Shown: positions 10,201 through 18,141 of the stretch, in pieces
Numbering within the stretch: the stretch's first letter is position 1
How the letters are laid out: each line of letters begins with the position of its first letter
Assembly: GCA_012862575.1 (NCBI GenBank)
Contig: BLSF01000007.1
Span: 62,001-126,000 of the forward strand
DNA length: 64,000 nt
Direction of reading: 5' to 3'
Source: Parietichytrium sp. I65-24A
Lineage: Eukaryota; Sar; Bigyra; Thraustochytrida; Thraustochytriidae
Notes under the pieces: model-generated
Database searches by the model: none
Told to the model about the DNA's origin: nothing
The model's input: only the letters and a program-made list of their open reading frames with translations
Made by a program: the position numbers and the translations under genes

Positions 10201-10366
10201 CGTCATTTTTCAGTGTCGTCATTGTCGAGTCGGCCATCTGATTGAAGCCTTGGTCGTCCACAGAACTGCCACAGGTCCCCACGAGCAAGAAATTATGGTC
10301 CACACATTGTGCAAGGCTCGGAAGCACAAGGGCAAGAGCGGAAGCAAGTGCCCATCTCATTTTCAC
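7262..10366 (-). CDS. Class C-type GPCR with BMP-lipoprotein-like and Kelch ectodomains
   Basis: The 1034-residue protein starts with a signal peptide (MKMRWALASALALVLPSLAQC). Residues about 25-330 resemble the BMP/PnrA periplasmic-binding fold (FLLVGTCGSSVDDQGFN, then GTGLGTLQVAANE and VLGVDTDQY). Residues about 360-690 hold roughly six Kelch-type blades with a GG followed by a tryptophan or aromatic (VVFFFGGS, LVLFGGSS, VYVYGGHQ, FLMHGGTQ, FAVYGGTV, LVIFGGVE). From about 730 there are seven hydrophobic helices of metabotropic-glutamate/GABA-B type, with NPIIRASQMEFL, CMLQVWLFTGGFCLMFG, an AKLHRV loop and a terminal FIFLPKVF. It is inferred to be a plasma-membrane receptor whose ligand binds the BMP domain. 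BMP-like domains on class C-type receptors are known in Dictyostelium Grl proteins; the Kelch insert is unusual. Met3 is an alternative start, and it is also the first Met in the partial copy at 22290. No intron is needed. Confidence 0.88.
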   Translation of the reverse strand: MKMRWALASALALVLPSLAQCVDHNFLLVGTCGSSVDDQGFNQMADSTMTTLKNDAYSGQIEFEYQFFCDVDNFTDYMSANSVQHVIMIGFDPVYLVADAIPNYPSVTFSSIDEIIPLEGDNLQGAIFKEDSGSFVIGALAGYKSTTKVIAGVFGVPYGPLKRFRNGFLAGVAYACPECVVESTYIHSFGDLDSGGLAARYYIEESNADVLFAAAGGTGLGTLQVAANEFGKYVLGVDTDQYLTLFEGDSDKILSSMMKAVDTTVELIVTGIMDSAFSAGTIYMDFSNDGIRLAPCHETCDDTLDDQVARVQTKIAAGSLSTQVSYSTGMISIASYLSSSLSPNSWTSIRTFGIEPTVYANAASDSLSIYGDTVVFFFGGSEATSTYSDELTSFNFGSLSWEHHTKEFFTLGDGANETAGEYGEFPVARTRASLSAIPGTDMRLVLFGGSSSESFLNDLWIFYYMPTVSAVRKHWLKVSSASTVPSARWSHAAVANPTLLEDGSAEVYVYGGHQQDGTVLKDMWRLRVSGEYDPFTQPTIEWTQICSSCEPGPLKDHTMTYYDGAFLMHGGTQASTGLSTTWVYNLTSEEWSPLADAPLARKTHGATIMSMKAPGSDTTETAFAVYGGTVETEKDAEKTSVLFYLFESQTWLESKSYVPEEDACGTTSTGKLSTAAFEAVERVGGIAVALPALSEGSPDKLVIFGGVEDETKSNPVLFHPNENPKNEDKSYNVAIQGVCFFLGAVGMLFGIVLIFWTIANKKNPIIRASQMEFLVLIAIGGVISSAAIIPISLDDAADSDGLAQTGQYAPGNMACMLQVWLFTGGFCLMFGPAFAKLHRVVQIFLGGKTLKRIRISNTQLFGFVIALLVVDWAIVSAWQLYSPFQYYRVTQSEDEFGNVLVSAGVCQSDNAAPFLISLFLLHLIVLLFGNYTCYRARNLSEHFSEGKYLQFALVSQFELLAIATPVLVMVNDKPQSRIFIMSGVVFLNTMSTLAFIFLPKVFSVKRGDALSIHPSSDRYKTGATAMTATSQPTQ

Positions 10367-13300
10367 GCTAGCTTCAGACGGAGCTTGAACGCGGCAGAAA
10401 TCACAGATCGCAGCAACAACCCGGCAATTCGGGGTCTGCGACTACACCTCACCTTCCCCTACGTATAGTCGTGAGACTTTACGGAAACGGACACAGGCTC
10501 GAAGGAATAATTTGTTTGTTGGCACGCAACGAGACATTTAATTGAACCGTTGTGAAGAAAATGAAAGGAAGAAAACGAGGCGTTCATGTGGAGTGAGTCG
10601 CCACTCTATGCAGGGCAACTACTACACAGGTGTGTTTGAAATTTCCACTTGCAAGAGTGCTCATAAGCGGGGTCAATTGGGTTGTACAAGCTTGCAAATC
10701 GGTCGCGAGGAGACAACTACTTAATTCTTCGACGAGTCTGACGCAATCTGGCAGTTAGATAGCACAATGGCACCAGTGGTAAATCTGCGACTTTCTCTTA
10801 CAGTGGCAAAGAAAATACTCGATTTCGATTCTCGCTTCTTTTTTTCTTTTGCACTCTGTAATAACTGGAAGTCCGACTTGGAAGCACCCATCCGTATAAA
10901 GACGTTTGCACCTGGCGAAGCTGGCGATGACCTGTTGCACATGCCGGACAAAATATTTGGTTTTGTTCACCCGATGTTGGCATCAGATTCGACACACGGG
11001 GACGTACATTTTCCATATCCGTGCATGTCAACCTTTCTTGTAAGGGGGGTTCTGATGTAGACCAGCTTTGTTTGTTTCTGCGCCACTGAGGGCACGAGAA
11101 ACTTATCTCTCTGCAGTGCCCAACGGGCAATTCGACCATGCAATGGCTTCATCTAAACACCATGTCACGTCAACGAATGGAAGTCTCAGCTTTTTCCATT
11201 CACCAAGAAAGAGCGCTTTTAGTGCCTGCGATTCCTCGACTTCTGAGAAAGAGCAAACAGCTAGTTTTGGCCGCATTGCATCTTTGGCAACACTCTCTGT
11301 CAGCCTTCTACCGCCGACCATGGTACGACGGCCGTATAGCGGTTCGATTTATGGCTAGCCTGAGGTTTCTGAGCCTGAGGCGCGCAAATCTCGACTCCGC
11401 CCGCCCAACTTTTATAAGCAAGAGGGGCAAGAGTATACTATACTTCTTCAGTTTTTGGTAGAAGCCTAGTGTGTCATCGCCGTTAGAGCATCTCTATAGC
11501 AGAGCCGCCGCGGCCCCACTGGCGGCAGTGCAGTTTTGCTTGCGGATGTAACGGAAGAGGTGACAAGAGCTTCTTTCGACGCCTCTGCCCATGGTTGCGC
11601 CTATAGTGTCGAAACAATTTGCAGAGATCGGTGCAGGGATCATCAGCTTCCTCACTACACTTTGGACACGTTGTAATTGAGGCAAGGTTAAGCGCGGATT
11701 TTGAAGAAGTATCCTGATAGTCTACATACAACAAACAGTGATGAAGGAGGGGGGGGCAAAAGGGAAGAAATGTGCGGGACCATCGCGAGGCCTTATCTAG
11801 ACCCTTCCACGGTGCGTTTTCCTAGCGAGCAACCCGTTTTCCACATTTCATGGGCTTCCTTCGCGTTTGATCACGGCTTCGAACCTTTTTTCCTGCCCCA
11901 ACTTGCTGGAACGCTCGTCGGCATCATTGATTGAGCTCTTGTTCGCGCACCTAAAACTCTGACTGTTGTGAATATTATGATCACTAGTACTGGCGAAAAA
12001 GAGCTGTTGGACACCACTCTCCTCACAAGAAATGTGTTCATTGTCTGTGGAGTGCGCGAATGTTACAAACCCCGGGTGTTCATGCTGTTCCTCAGAAGCG
12101 GAGTGCTGCCGACGCTGCTATTTTGGCAGCTTTTAAATTGAAATGACTGATCTTTTCGTTGCGTTCCTTTTCGGCAACTTGCAGTTTCTCACAGTCAAAA
12201 ATATAGTATCAGTTGAGTTTGATTTGCAGTGCAGTTTTAATTATGACTATTTGCACACGTGGAAAAAAAAAAAGACTTTTACGTAGTCAAACTACAATCA
12301 TCATGTCTGCTTTTTTTTCGTGCGTTGCTAAGGTCCGATAGAAAGCCATGCTTCGCGAAATCTCCTAAGCCGGGTCGGGTATTGCGGAAGAGGGTTTTAA
12401 ATTTTGGCCGTTACGGTTTCTGTGAAAGTTACAATTGAGATAGTCACGGTTGAGGAAGATTCGAACTTTTTTCTTTTTCTTTATTATAAACAGGTGGTGA
12501 CTTATTGGACTCGTCTTCAGATTCGGACATTTCCTGTAACGATTTGCCGATCTTTGAAGCGAACTCTTGAATGAATTGCGCGTAGGAGAAGGAAGCGGTG
12601 GTCGAATGAAGCCTTTGATTCTAGAAGGGAATGAAAAGAGTGGCAAAATTTCTGGAATACTGCCATCATCTATGCATCACCCTTGTTTTTTTCGCTTCGT
12701 TATCGAGTGAGGGTGGTGGTACTTGCTCAAAAGGTTCAAGGCTCCGGCAATGCAAACTCCTCGTGACAGTAGGAATAGTTACTTGTAAGTACTCGCGGTC
12801 CTGAGTGTCATGCAGTTTCTGGTTGACTATTGAATGCATTGTATGACGTTTGGAACCTTGGCAGTCTCGCGGTACTCGCGCTGCTAACACGCCGTGCTCA
12901 GCACCGCCCCCCGCCCTTGGCCCTCATCTCTCTCCAATCGACTGTGAAGTCGCTCTTAATTGGTAGCCTCATCTAAATTCTAAATGTGAGAGATGACGCC
13001 GTAACTGTCTTGAGATTCATGATTGTTCAACCTGACGTGCCAGTTCCGCGGGATGACTCCGACCCTGAGCAATAGTCTCCCTCATTGTGCTCCAATTGCC
13101 GATCCAAATTACATGTTTCGGTTTGAAGAAAGAAGCAAAGCGTCTTTTGCAATCAATCTTCTCTTCTACTACAGCCCGATGTGTCGTGCAAATGAGTTGC
13201 CACAATCCATGCCTCTACTCTCTGCTGTTGCTCTTTTGTGAGGAAATTCCAGACATTCTTGTATTTCATTTTGTGCTTTACGGACAACTCTCTGTACAAT

Positions 13301-13985
13301 GTCGACAGACATGTACTGCGTGCGACGCACAATTTTCCTCCAGGTGAACTCCCGTCTCCTTTCTCCGCCGTTCGATGGATATTGAAACGACAAAACATTC
13401 TATTCGCGCGCATGAATGAGTATGTGTGTACAAAAGCTGGAGAGGCGTTTGTTTCCGCCATGCTCTTTATTGCTCTTTGCCTCGCTCCGTTCCAGCAAGC
13501 ACGTTGACAACGGTGGACGACGCGTCTTTCCCCAATATAGGAAAATTTGATGCAATGCGTTACAGAGCAATGTCCCAAGTAAGCATTCCGGCACAAATCG
13601 GACGAAACATATGGATGATGGAGCGGGGGGGGGGGGAAGGGAAGTATGGAAGAAGTTGGATTCCAATGCAGCACTGTGGAAACTTAACTATTCCAATTTG
13701 AGACATTGAGTGCTACCTCCGAACATCCCAAAGTCTTGTGACATGCGTGCGACGCGTCAAGAGTGTGAGGTTGGAACCTTTTATTTCTTTGACAATGAAC
13801 TCTGAGGTTCGAACCATAAGAGTGGAAAGTCGGACTTTCAAGCTGTTGTCGGCCACATCGCACTCTAGACTTCGTCCGGCTGGGAACGGATCAGACTGCG
13901 CAAAAGAAGCACGACCAGACCGACCTCGGAGCGATGAAGGAGAAAAATATGGAAAAAGAGCAAAGCATTGGTTGTATTTACACAT
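10367..13985. other. 3.6-kb region upstream of the receptor; no confident gene
   Basis: The first 150 bases (10367-10516) match the flank of the inverted receptor copy. A second matching block lies at about 11546-11650. The roughly 1 kb between the two blocks is absent from the other copy. Several ORFs of 70-170 codons occur on both strands. None has a recognisable domain, although a minus-strand frame ending at 13153 includes a protein-like stretch (NVWNFLTKEQQQRVEAW). A poly-G run of about 13 lies near 13625. Confidence 0.45.
11546..11650 (-). repeat. Inverted homology block, partner of 22010-22131
   Basis: Read on the minus strand, this stretch matches 22010-22131 closely. Shared segments include the words CGACACTATAGGCGCAACCA and CTTGTCACCTCTTCCGTTA (the second with one change). 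In the other copy the block directly abuts the receptor promoter region. Here it lies 1 kb further away. Confidence 0.75.
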
Positions 13986-14417
13986 TTAGTACTCCTGGGA
14001 GCTGGACACCTTGCCACTCTTGCCAGCTGGTGCACCAGCGCCAACCTTGGCCTTCTTTGGCATGAGAACTGCATGAATGTTTGGAAGAACACCACCAGAT
14101 GCGATGGTCACGTTGCCCAGAAGCTTGTTGAGCTCCTCATCGTTTCTCACTGCAAGCTGAATGTGACGAGGGATGATACGGGTCTTCTTGTTGTCGCGAG
14201 CTGCGTTACCTGCCAACTCGAGGATCTCTGCTGCAAGGTACTCGAGCACAGCTGCCATGTACACTGGAGCACCTCCTCCGACACGGGTAGCGTAGCCGCC
14301 CTTCTTCAAGTAGCGAGCAATACGACCGACTGGGAACTGAAGTCCTGCCTTTGCTGACCTCGAAGTGGCCTTGCCGCCCTTCTTGCCGCCGCGTCCTCCT
14401 TTACCTTTGCCTGACAT
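13986..14417 (-). CDS. Histone H2A with H2A.X-type SQEY tail
   Basis: The 143-residue protein is a canonical H2A: a basic Gly/Lys tail ([17 protein letters not shown]), then [17 protein letters not shown], the acidic-patch helix [17 protein letters not shown], and [36 protein letters not shown]. It ends in SSSQEY, the SQ(E/D)-aromatic motif phosphorylated by ATM/ATR-type kinases in H2A.X. The C-terminal tail is a little longer than in replication-dependent H2A. The gene is intronless and diverges from an H2B gene with a 1.2-kb gap. The downstream flank shows no histone stem-loop, so the mRNA is probably polyadenylated. Confidence 0.97.
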   Translation of the reverse strand: MSGKGKGGRGGKKGGKATSRSAKAGLQFPVGRIARYLKKGGYATRVGGGAPVYMAAVLEYLAAEILELAGNAARDNKKTRIIPRHIQLAVRNDEELNKLLGNVTIASGGVLPNIHAVLMPKKAKVGAGAPAGKSGKVSSSQEY

Positions 14418-15650
14418 CTTTGTGTGTGTGTATGTGTGTCAACTACTTGCTGTTCTGCGCTCGTGTTGTGGGTTTGCTCATCCTTGCCAGCGCCCAGACT
14501 CCTCGTCTCCTGTCCCGCTCCATGCTCCCCCTAACAACAGCCACCGGAAACCATAGTGTCCATCCACCATCATGACCTTGAGTTAAATACGTAATAAGAC
14601 TTCCCCTGCGTTTTGTTTTTCTATGGTTTGATCTAAAGATGTAGTATGACTTCACCTGTAATTTGTTTTCCTATGATGAGCCTAGACGAGGTTTTTCCAA
14701 GGAGGAAAAAATCGAGGAGATCTAGGAAAGAGGAAAAAAAGAGAGAAAGACAGAAAGAATCGCGTGAGTTCTCGTCGTTTTGTTCGTCTTTTCTTCTGCA
14801 CACTGTGCGATGCGAGACGAGTGTATCGAATTGCAGATCGAGCGCTCAGTGCCCCTCCTCAGGATGAGACGGTTCTTTAAAGAAAACGCAACAGCACACA
14901 AGAGATTGTTCAGAACTTTGAAAAATTTTCCGCGGTAAAAATCCTGAGGCAAAGAACACTCTCACTTTCCCTTACCTAGGAGTTGGAAATAGTTGGAAGA
15001 TGAGTAAACTTTGAACTGAAAAGTCGTTGCCTGACGTGTCAGTCACGAGTCGGTTGTGTGGGATGGAAAAAAGCAAAACGAAAGACAAGATAGCTAGCTT
15101 TTGAGAAGCTTTTGCTCCTTTTTGAATTTTTTTTCTGCTTCCAAAAAAAAGGTCATGACGGAATTTTTACGCTTGTAGGATTTAGCCAGAGTCTCTGTAG
15201 ACGCAAGAGAATGGTGGGTCCGGCTCGTGACCCCTGCGTGCAATCACGCACCCACCCGTCGTAGGACTATTGTTGTGAGGCAAAAACAAAACGCAAATGA
15301 AAACAAAACGCAAGTGAAAACAAAACGCAAGTGAAAACAAAACGCAACTATGAACAAGAAATGCTATATTAAGACGTGTAATCCGCTCCTGTGTTTTTAA
15401 TTATACTTTAGCGTAAATAATTATGTAACAATATAAGTATCGGTATGAATCTAAACCGTCGAGGAAACTTCGAGGAGATCAATCTGCACTTGATAGAAGG
15501 GTGCAATGGTTTTGCTTTTCGAATGGGAAACAAGAGCGTTTATCGAGGAGAATTTTGGCTTGGCGAAAAAACTTCCACATTGCGGAGGCAAGTAGCTTGG
15601 GTATCGGCAGACCCCAATCAAGCAGAGCGCAAGAAAAGGAACAAGCAAAA
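14418..15650. promoter_or_regulatory. Shared divergent region of the H2A.X and H2B genes
   Basis: The 1.23 kb separates the start codons of two divergent histone genes and must contain both promoters. A TG-rich stretch lies just upstream of the H2A start. Four copies of a 17-bp unit lie near 15282-15349, about 300 bp upstream of the H2B start. No canonical TATA box could be assigned with confidence. Confidence 0.7.
15282..15349. repeat. Four tandem 17-bp repeats upstream of H2B
   Basis: The unit GAAAACAAAACGCAAGT occurs four times head to tail with only single-base differences (units begin at 15282, 15299, 15316 and 15333). Its place between two histone genes makes it a candidate cis element, but it may simply be a minisatellite. 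Confidence 0.9.
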
Positions 15651-16010
15651 ATGTCGAAGGCACCATCCAAGAAGGCGGCGAAGAGCGTGAAGAAGTCCTC
15701 CACCAACAAGGACTCGAAGAAGAAGAAGAGGAGGGTGGAAACCTACTCGACCTATATCTACAAGGTGCTCAAGCAGGTGCACCCAGAGACCGGTATCTCC
15801 AAGAAGAGCATGAGTATCATGAACTCCTTCATCAACGACGTGTTCGAGCGCCTCGCAACCGAGGCTGGAAAGCTCGGAAAATACAACTCCAAGTCCACAT
15901 TGTCGTCTCGCGAGGTGCAGACCGCAGTTCGCCTTGTGCTTCCTGGTGAGCTCGCAAAGCACGCAGTTTCAGAGGGCACCAAGGCTGTCACCAAGTTTAC
16001 TTCCACCTAA
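15651..16010 (+). CDS. Histone H2B
   Basis: The 119-residue protein has a short Lys-rich tail ([15 protein letters not shown]), the histone fold beginning [20 protein letters not shown], then [20 protein letters not shown], and the typical end [20 protein letters not shown], which includes the lysine equivalent to the ubiquitinated site of other H2Bs. The frame stays open 150 bases upstream, but the ATG at 15651 is chosen because the tail starts there as in other H2Bs. It pairs with the divergent H2A.X gene. No intron and no histone stem-loop are visible. Confidence 0.97.
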   Translation: MSKAPSKKAAKSVKKSSTNKDSKKKKRRVETYSTYIYKVLKQVHPETGISKKSMSIMNSFINDVFERLATEAGKLGKYNSKSTLSSREVQTAVRLVLPGELAKHAVSEGTKAVTKFTST

Positions 16011-16323
16011 ACGAGGCAATACATGTGTACATATAGCTTTATACTTTTCTTGATTTTTATTTCTGCACTTTACGCAGTCAATGTCCTTGCTCTTCACGAG
16101 ACAGAACCGCTCAATGTCTTGGGTCATGTCAGCGTGATCAGAGCTCACTTACTATACAGTCGTTCTCATATTCATTCCAAATCCCAATTCAAGCCAGTCA
16201 GCCAGCCAGCACTCATTTGAAATCGAGACTGTGAATAGAAAGAAAACAAAGTCGATCGTGATGTAATTACAAATCATTATGTTCTCTATGTATACTAACT
16301 CTAAAAAGAAATGGGTTCAACTC
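16011..16323. other. Convergent 3' flanks of H2B and pseudokinase genes
   Basis: About 310 bases, AT-rich, holding the 3' ends of two convergent genes. No RNA gene or repeat is seen. Confidence 0.5.
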
Positions 16324-18141
16324 TCACGCCTGCACCGCAATAGTGGCGTGCTCTGAGCGAGCAATTGGTTCTTCAAGAGGAACAATGTCATGCCGGCTCA
16401 CAAGAACCAACTCATGCTCAACGTCATCCTCCACGCTGGATGTTTTGTCAGTCAGGACTGCAATAGATGGCTGAAGGTGAAGGTTGGAAGTCTGTGAAGA
16501 AACTTCTTCGAGCTCCTGGTTATTGACATATTTGACCCTCCCACTAAAGTACTCTCTCTTCTTTCCAGACCAGCAATAAACCCTCTGGCCTATGAGGATC
16601 TGATCCACCACGGGAATGGAAATATGCAGCTCCCTCAGGGAGCAAGTGTCTCCAGGGAAACTTTCTGCATCATCGTCCTCCATCTTTGTGGACTCGCTCT
16701 CTGAGTGACTAATCGCACAAGATGACTCGTCGTGCGATTCTGCGTCCTGCATTCGAGGCTCGTCCGACCCGTCCCTCAAAACATGCTCATCCGAGGTAGG
16801 GTCTAAAGAAGGCGAACTATCAGACTTGGATTCTATGCTCGCATAGGGCGATGGGGGCGGGGAACTCTCCTGGACTGGGTTCTCTGTGTCAAGATAACCT
16901 GGTTTCCCGCCAGAAAGCGACTCTGCCTTGAGATCCATTCCGAGGGAAAACAGCATTGTAGTGGTATACTCAGGAAAAGAGCCTTTCGCGAGGCTCAAAA
17001 GCTGCCTCGCGATAAGGAGCATCTGGATCACCTCCTCAAAGTGTGGTCTACGCCGGGGGTCACTCGCCCAGCAGTGCTGGATAACTCTGCGCAAGGGACT
17101 CTCCATACTCAGAATTGACATGTCAATATGCGGCCGGTTTCCGTTCTGCAAGTCTTGAAGGATCATCATCGGGCCCCAATCCAATGGGTACGCTCGCTTC
17201 AGATGGAGCAATTGCCACAAAAGCATGCCGAAAGAATACACGTCCGACTTTTGGGAGGCTGCCTGCTTGCCACTGAGCACCTCGACGGCAATGTACTCTT
17301 GATGCTTGAACGAGCTGTACGTTCCGGAATCGGTCGACCGGAGTGGATAAGTCTTGGAGTTAGAGTCCTGGCGGCGATCTAGAGTGCGCACGCCGTTCCC
17401 CATTGCCGCGGATGCATTCGAAGAGTTTTTCGATCGCCGGTTTGCTTGCTGCTGTGTACTCTCTTCGATCAGCGTTGAAAGCGAGGCCCCAGAGAGGAGA
17501 GGCAAGAAGCACGACTCCGCCAGCTTGTATGTGTTTTCGCCGTAGACAAGAATTGAGCTGGGCTTCAGGTTAATTTGCTTCATTCCATGGGAATGCAGGA
17601 AAGCTGCGGCCCGACTCACCGCCAAAGCGATGTCTACTGCGTCTTCTTTGGTGAGCGTTTCTTCAAAAGAGATGCTTCTTGCCTTGGCAATCTTATCCTC
17701 TACGCTCTCGCTAGCTTTCTCCGCGACAACGAGAATTCGCCGATCGATGCGCTTGGCGACAAATATCTTATTAACATTCGGGTGTTGAATCGTGGTGGCC
17801 AGCTCCAGAGCTTTATCGATGACTTCAACCTTCGATAGTTCTGCGTCCTCCAAAAGTACGTCCCGAATGAACACAGCTTCGCCGTTGTACTCTCCCTCAA
17901 ATAAAAGCATCCTCTTGTCCGCCTGCTTGCCACGCCTCATCTCTCCGAGATTAGCAAATATCGAGTCAAGCTCCTCGGAACCTGAGATATGCGCACCAGT
18001 CTGCTGACCAGCGCTTGCTCCAGTCCCGTGTTCTCTTTCACCTGGTTCTTCTGTATTTCGCCTGCGATCGCCGCCGGTCAGGGCTCTCCTCCGCAGATTC
18101 GTGGGAGAAAGGACCCTTCGCACATAACTTAGGAACTTCAT
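16324..18141 (-). CDS. Pseudokinase-like protein with disordered tail
   Basis: Residues about 78-380 of 605 show a protein-kinase fold. The best blocks are IQHPNVNKIFVA (alpha-C/beta-4 area), VSRAAAFLHSHGMKQINLKP (catalytic-loop region), KSDVYSFGMLLWQLL (alpha-F) and HCWASDPRRRPHFEEV (alpha-H/I), which look most like TKL-group kinases. The catalytic residues are missing. The beta-3 lysine position is Arg (VFIRDV, R93). HRD is replaced by KQI with no catalytic Asp. The DFG position reads AES, and APE is AVE. It is therefore probably an inactive scaffold or allosteric protein. Residues 400-605 are Ser/Glu/Asp-rich with an RVYCWSGKKREYFSGRVKYV segment. The N-terminal 50 residues are basic and disordered. 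It has one exon. Its partner is unknown. Confidence 0.8.
   Translation of the reverse strand: MKFLSYVRRVLSPTNLRRRALTGGDRRRNTEEPGEREHGTGASAGQQTGAHISGSEELDSIFANLGEMRRGKQADKRMLLFEGEYNGEAVFIRDVLLEDAELSKVEVIDKALELATTIQHPNVNKIFVAKRIDRRILVVAEKASESVEDKIAKARSISFEETLTKEDAVDIALAVSRAAAFLHSHGMKQINLKPSSILVYGENTYKLAESCFLPLLSGASLSTLIEESTQQQANRRSKNSSNASAAMGNGVRTLDRRQDSNSKTYPLRSTDSGTYSSFKHQEYIAVEVLSGKQAASQKSDVYSFGMLLWQLLHLKRAYPLDWGPMMILQDLQNGNRPHIDMSILSMESPLRRVIQHCWASDPRRRPHFEEVIQMLLIARQLLSLAKGSFPEYTTTMLFSLGMDLKAESLSGGKPGYLDTENPVQESSPPPSPYASIESKSDSSPSLDPTSDEHVLRDGSDEPRMQDAESHDESSCAISHSESESTKMEDDDAESFPGDTCSLRELHISIPVVDQILIGQRVYCWSGKKREYFSGRVKYVNNQELEEVSSQTSNLHLQPSIAVLTDKTSSVEDDVEHELVLVSRHDIVPLEEPIARSEHATIAVQA

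Noticed and set aside
13153-13674. 173-codon minus-strand ORF upstream of the histone pair
   Set aside because: Only the last 50 residues look protein-like. No domain is recognised, and the N-terminal part comes from a poly-G/C tract. It was not supported enough to list as a gene.
13800-13825. GAGGTTCGAACC as a possible tRNA T-loop
   Set aside because: No matching acceptor stem, anticodon arm or D-loop could be found around it.
15282-15349. Short tandem repeats considered as a CRISPR-like array
   Set aside because: The units are contiguous without spacers and lie in a eukaryotic histone promoter region.
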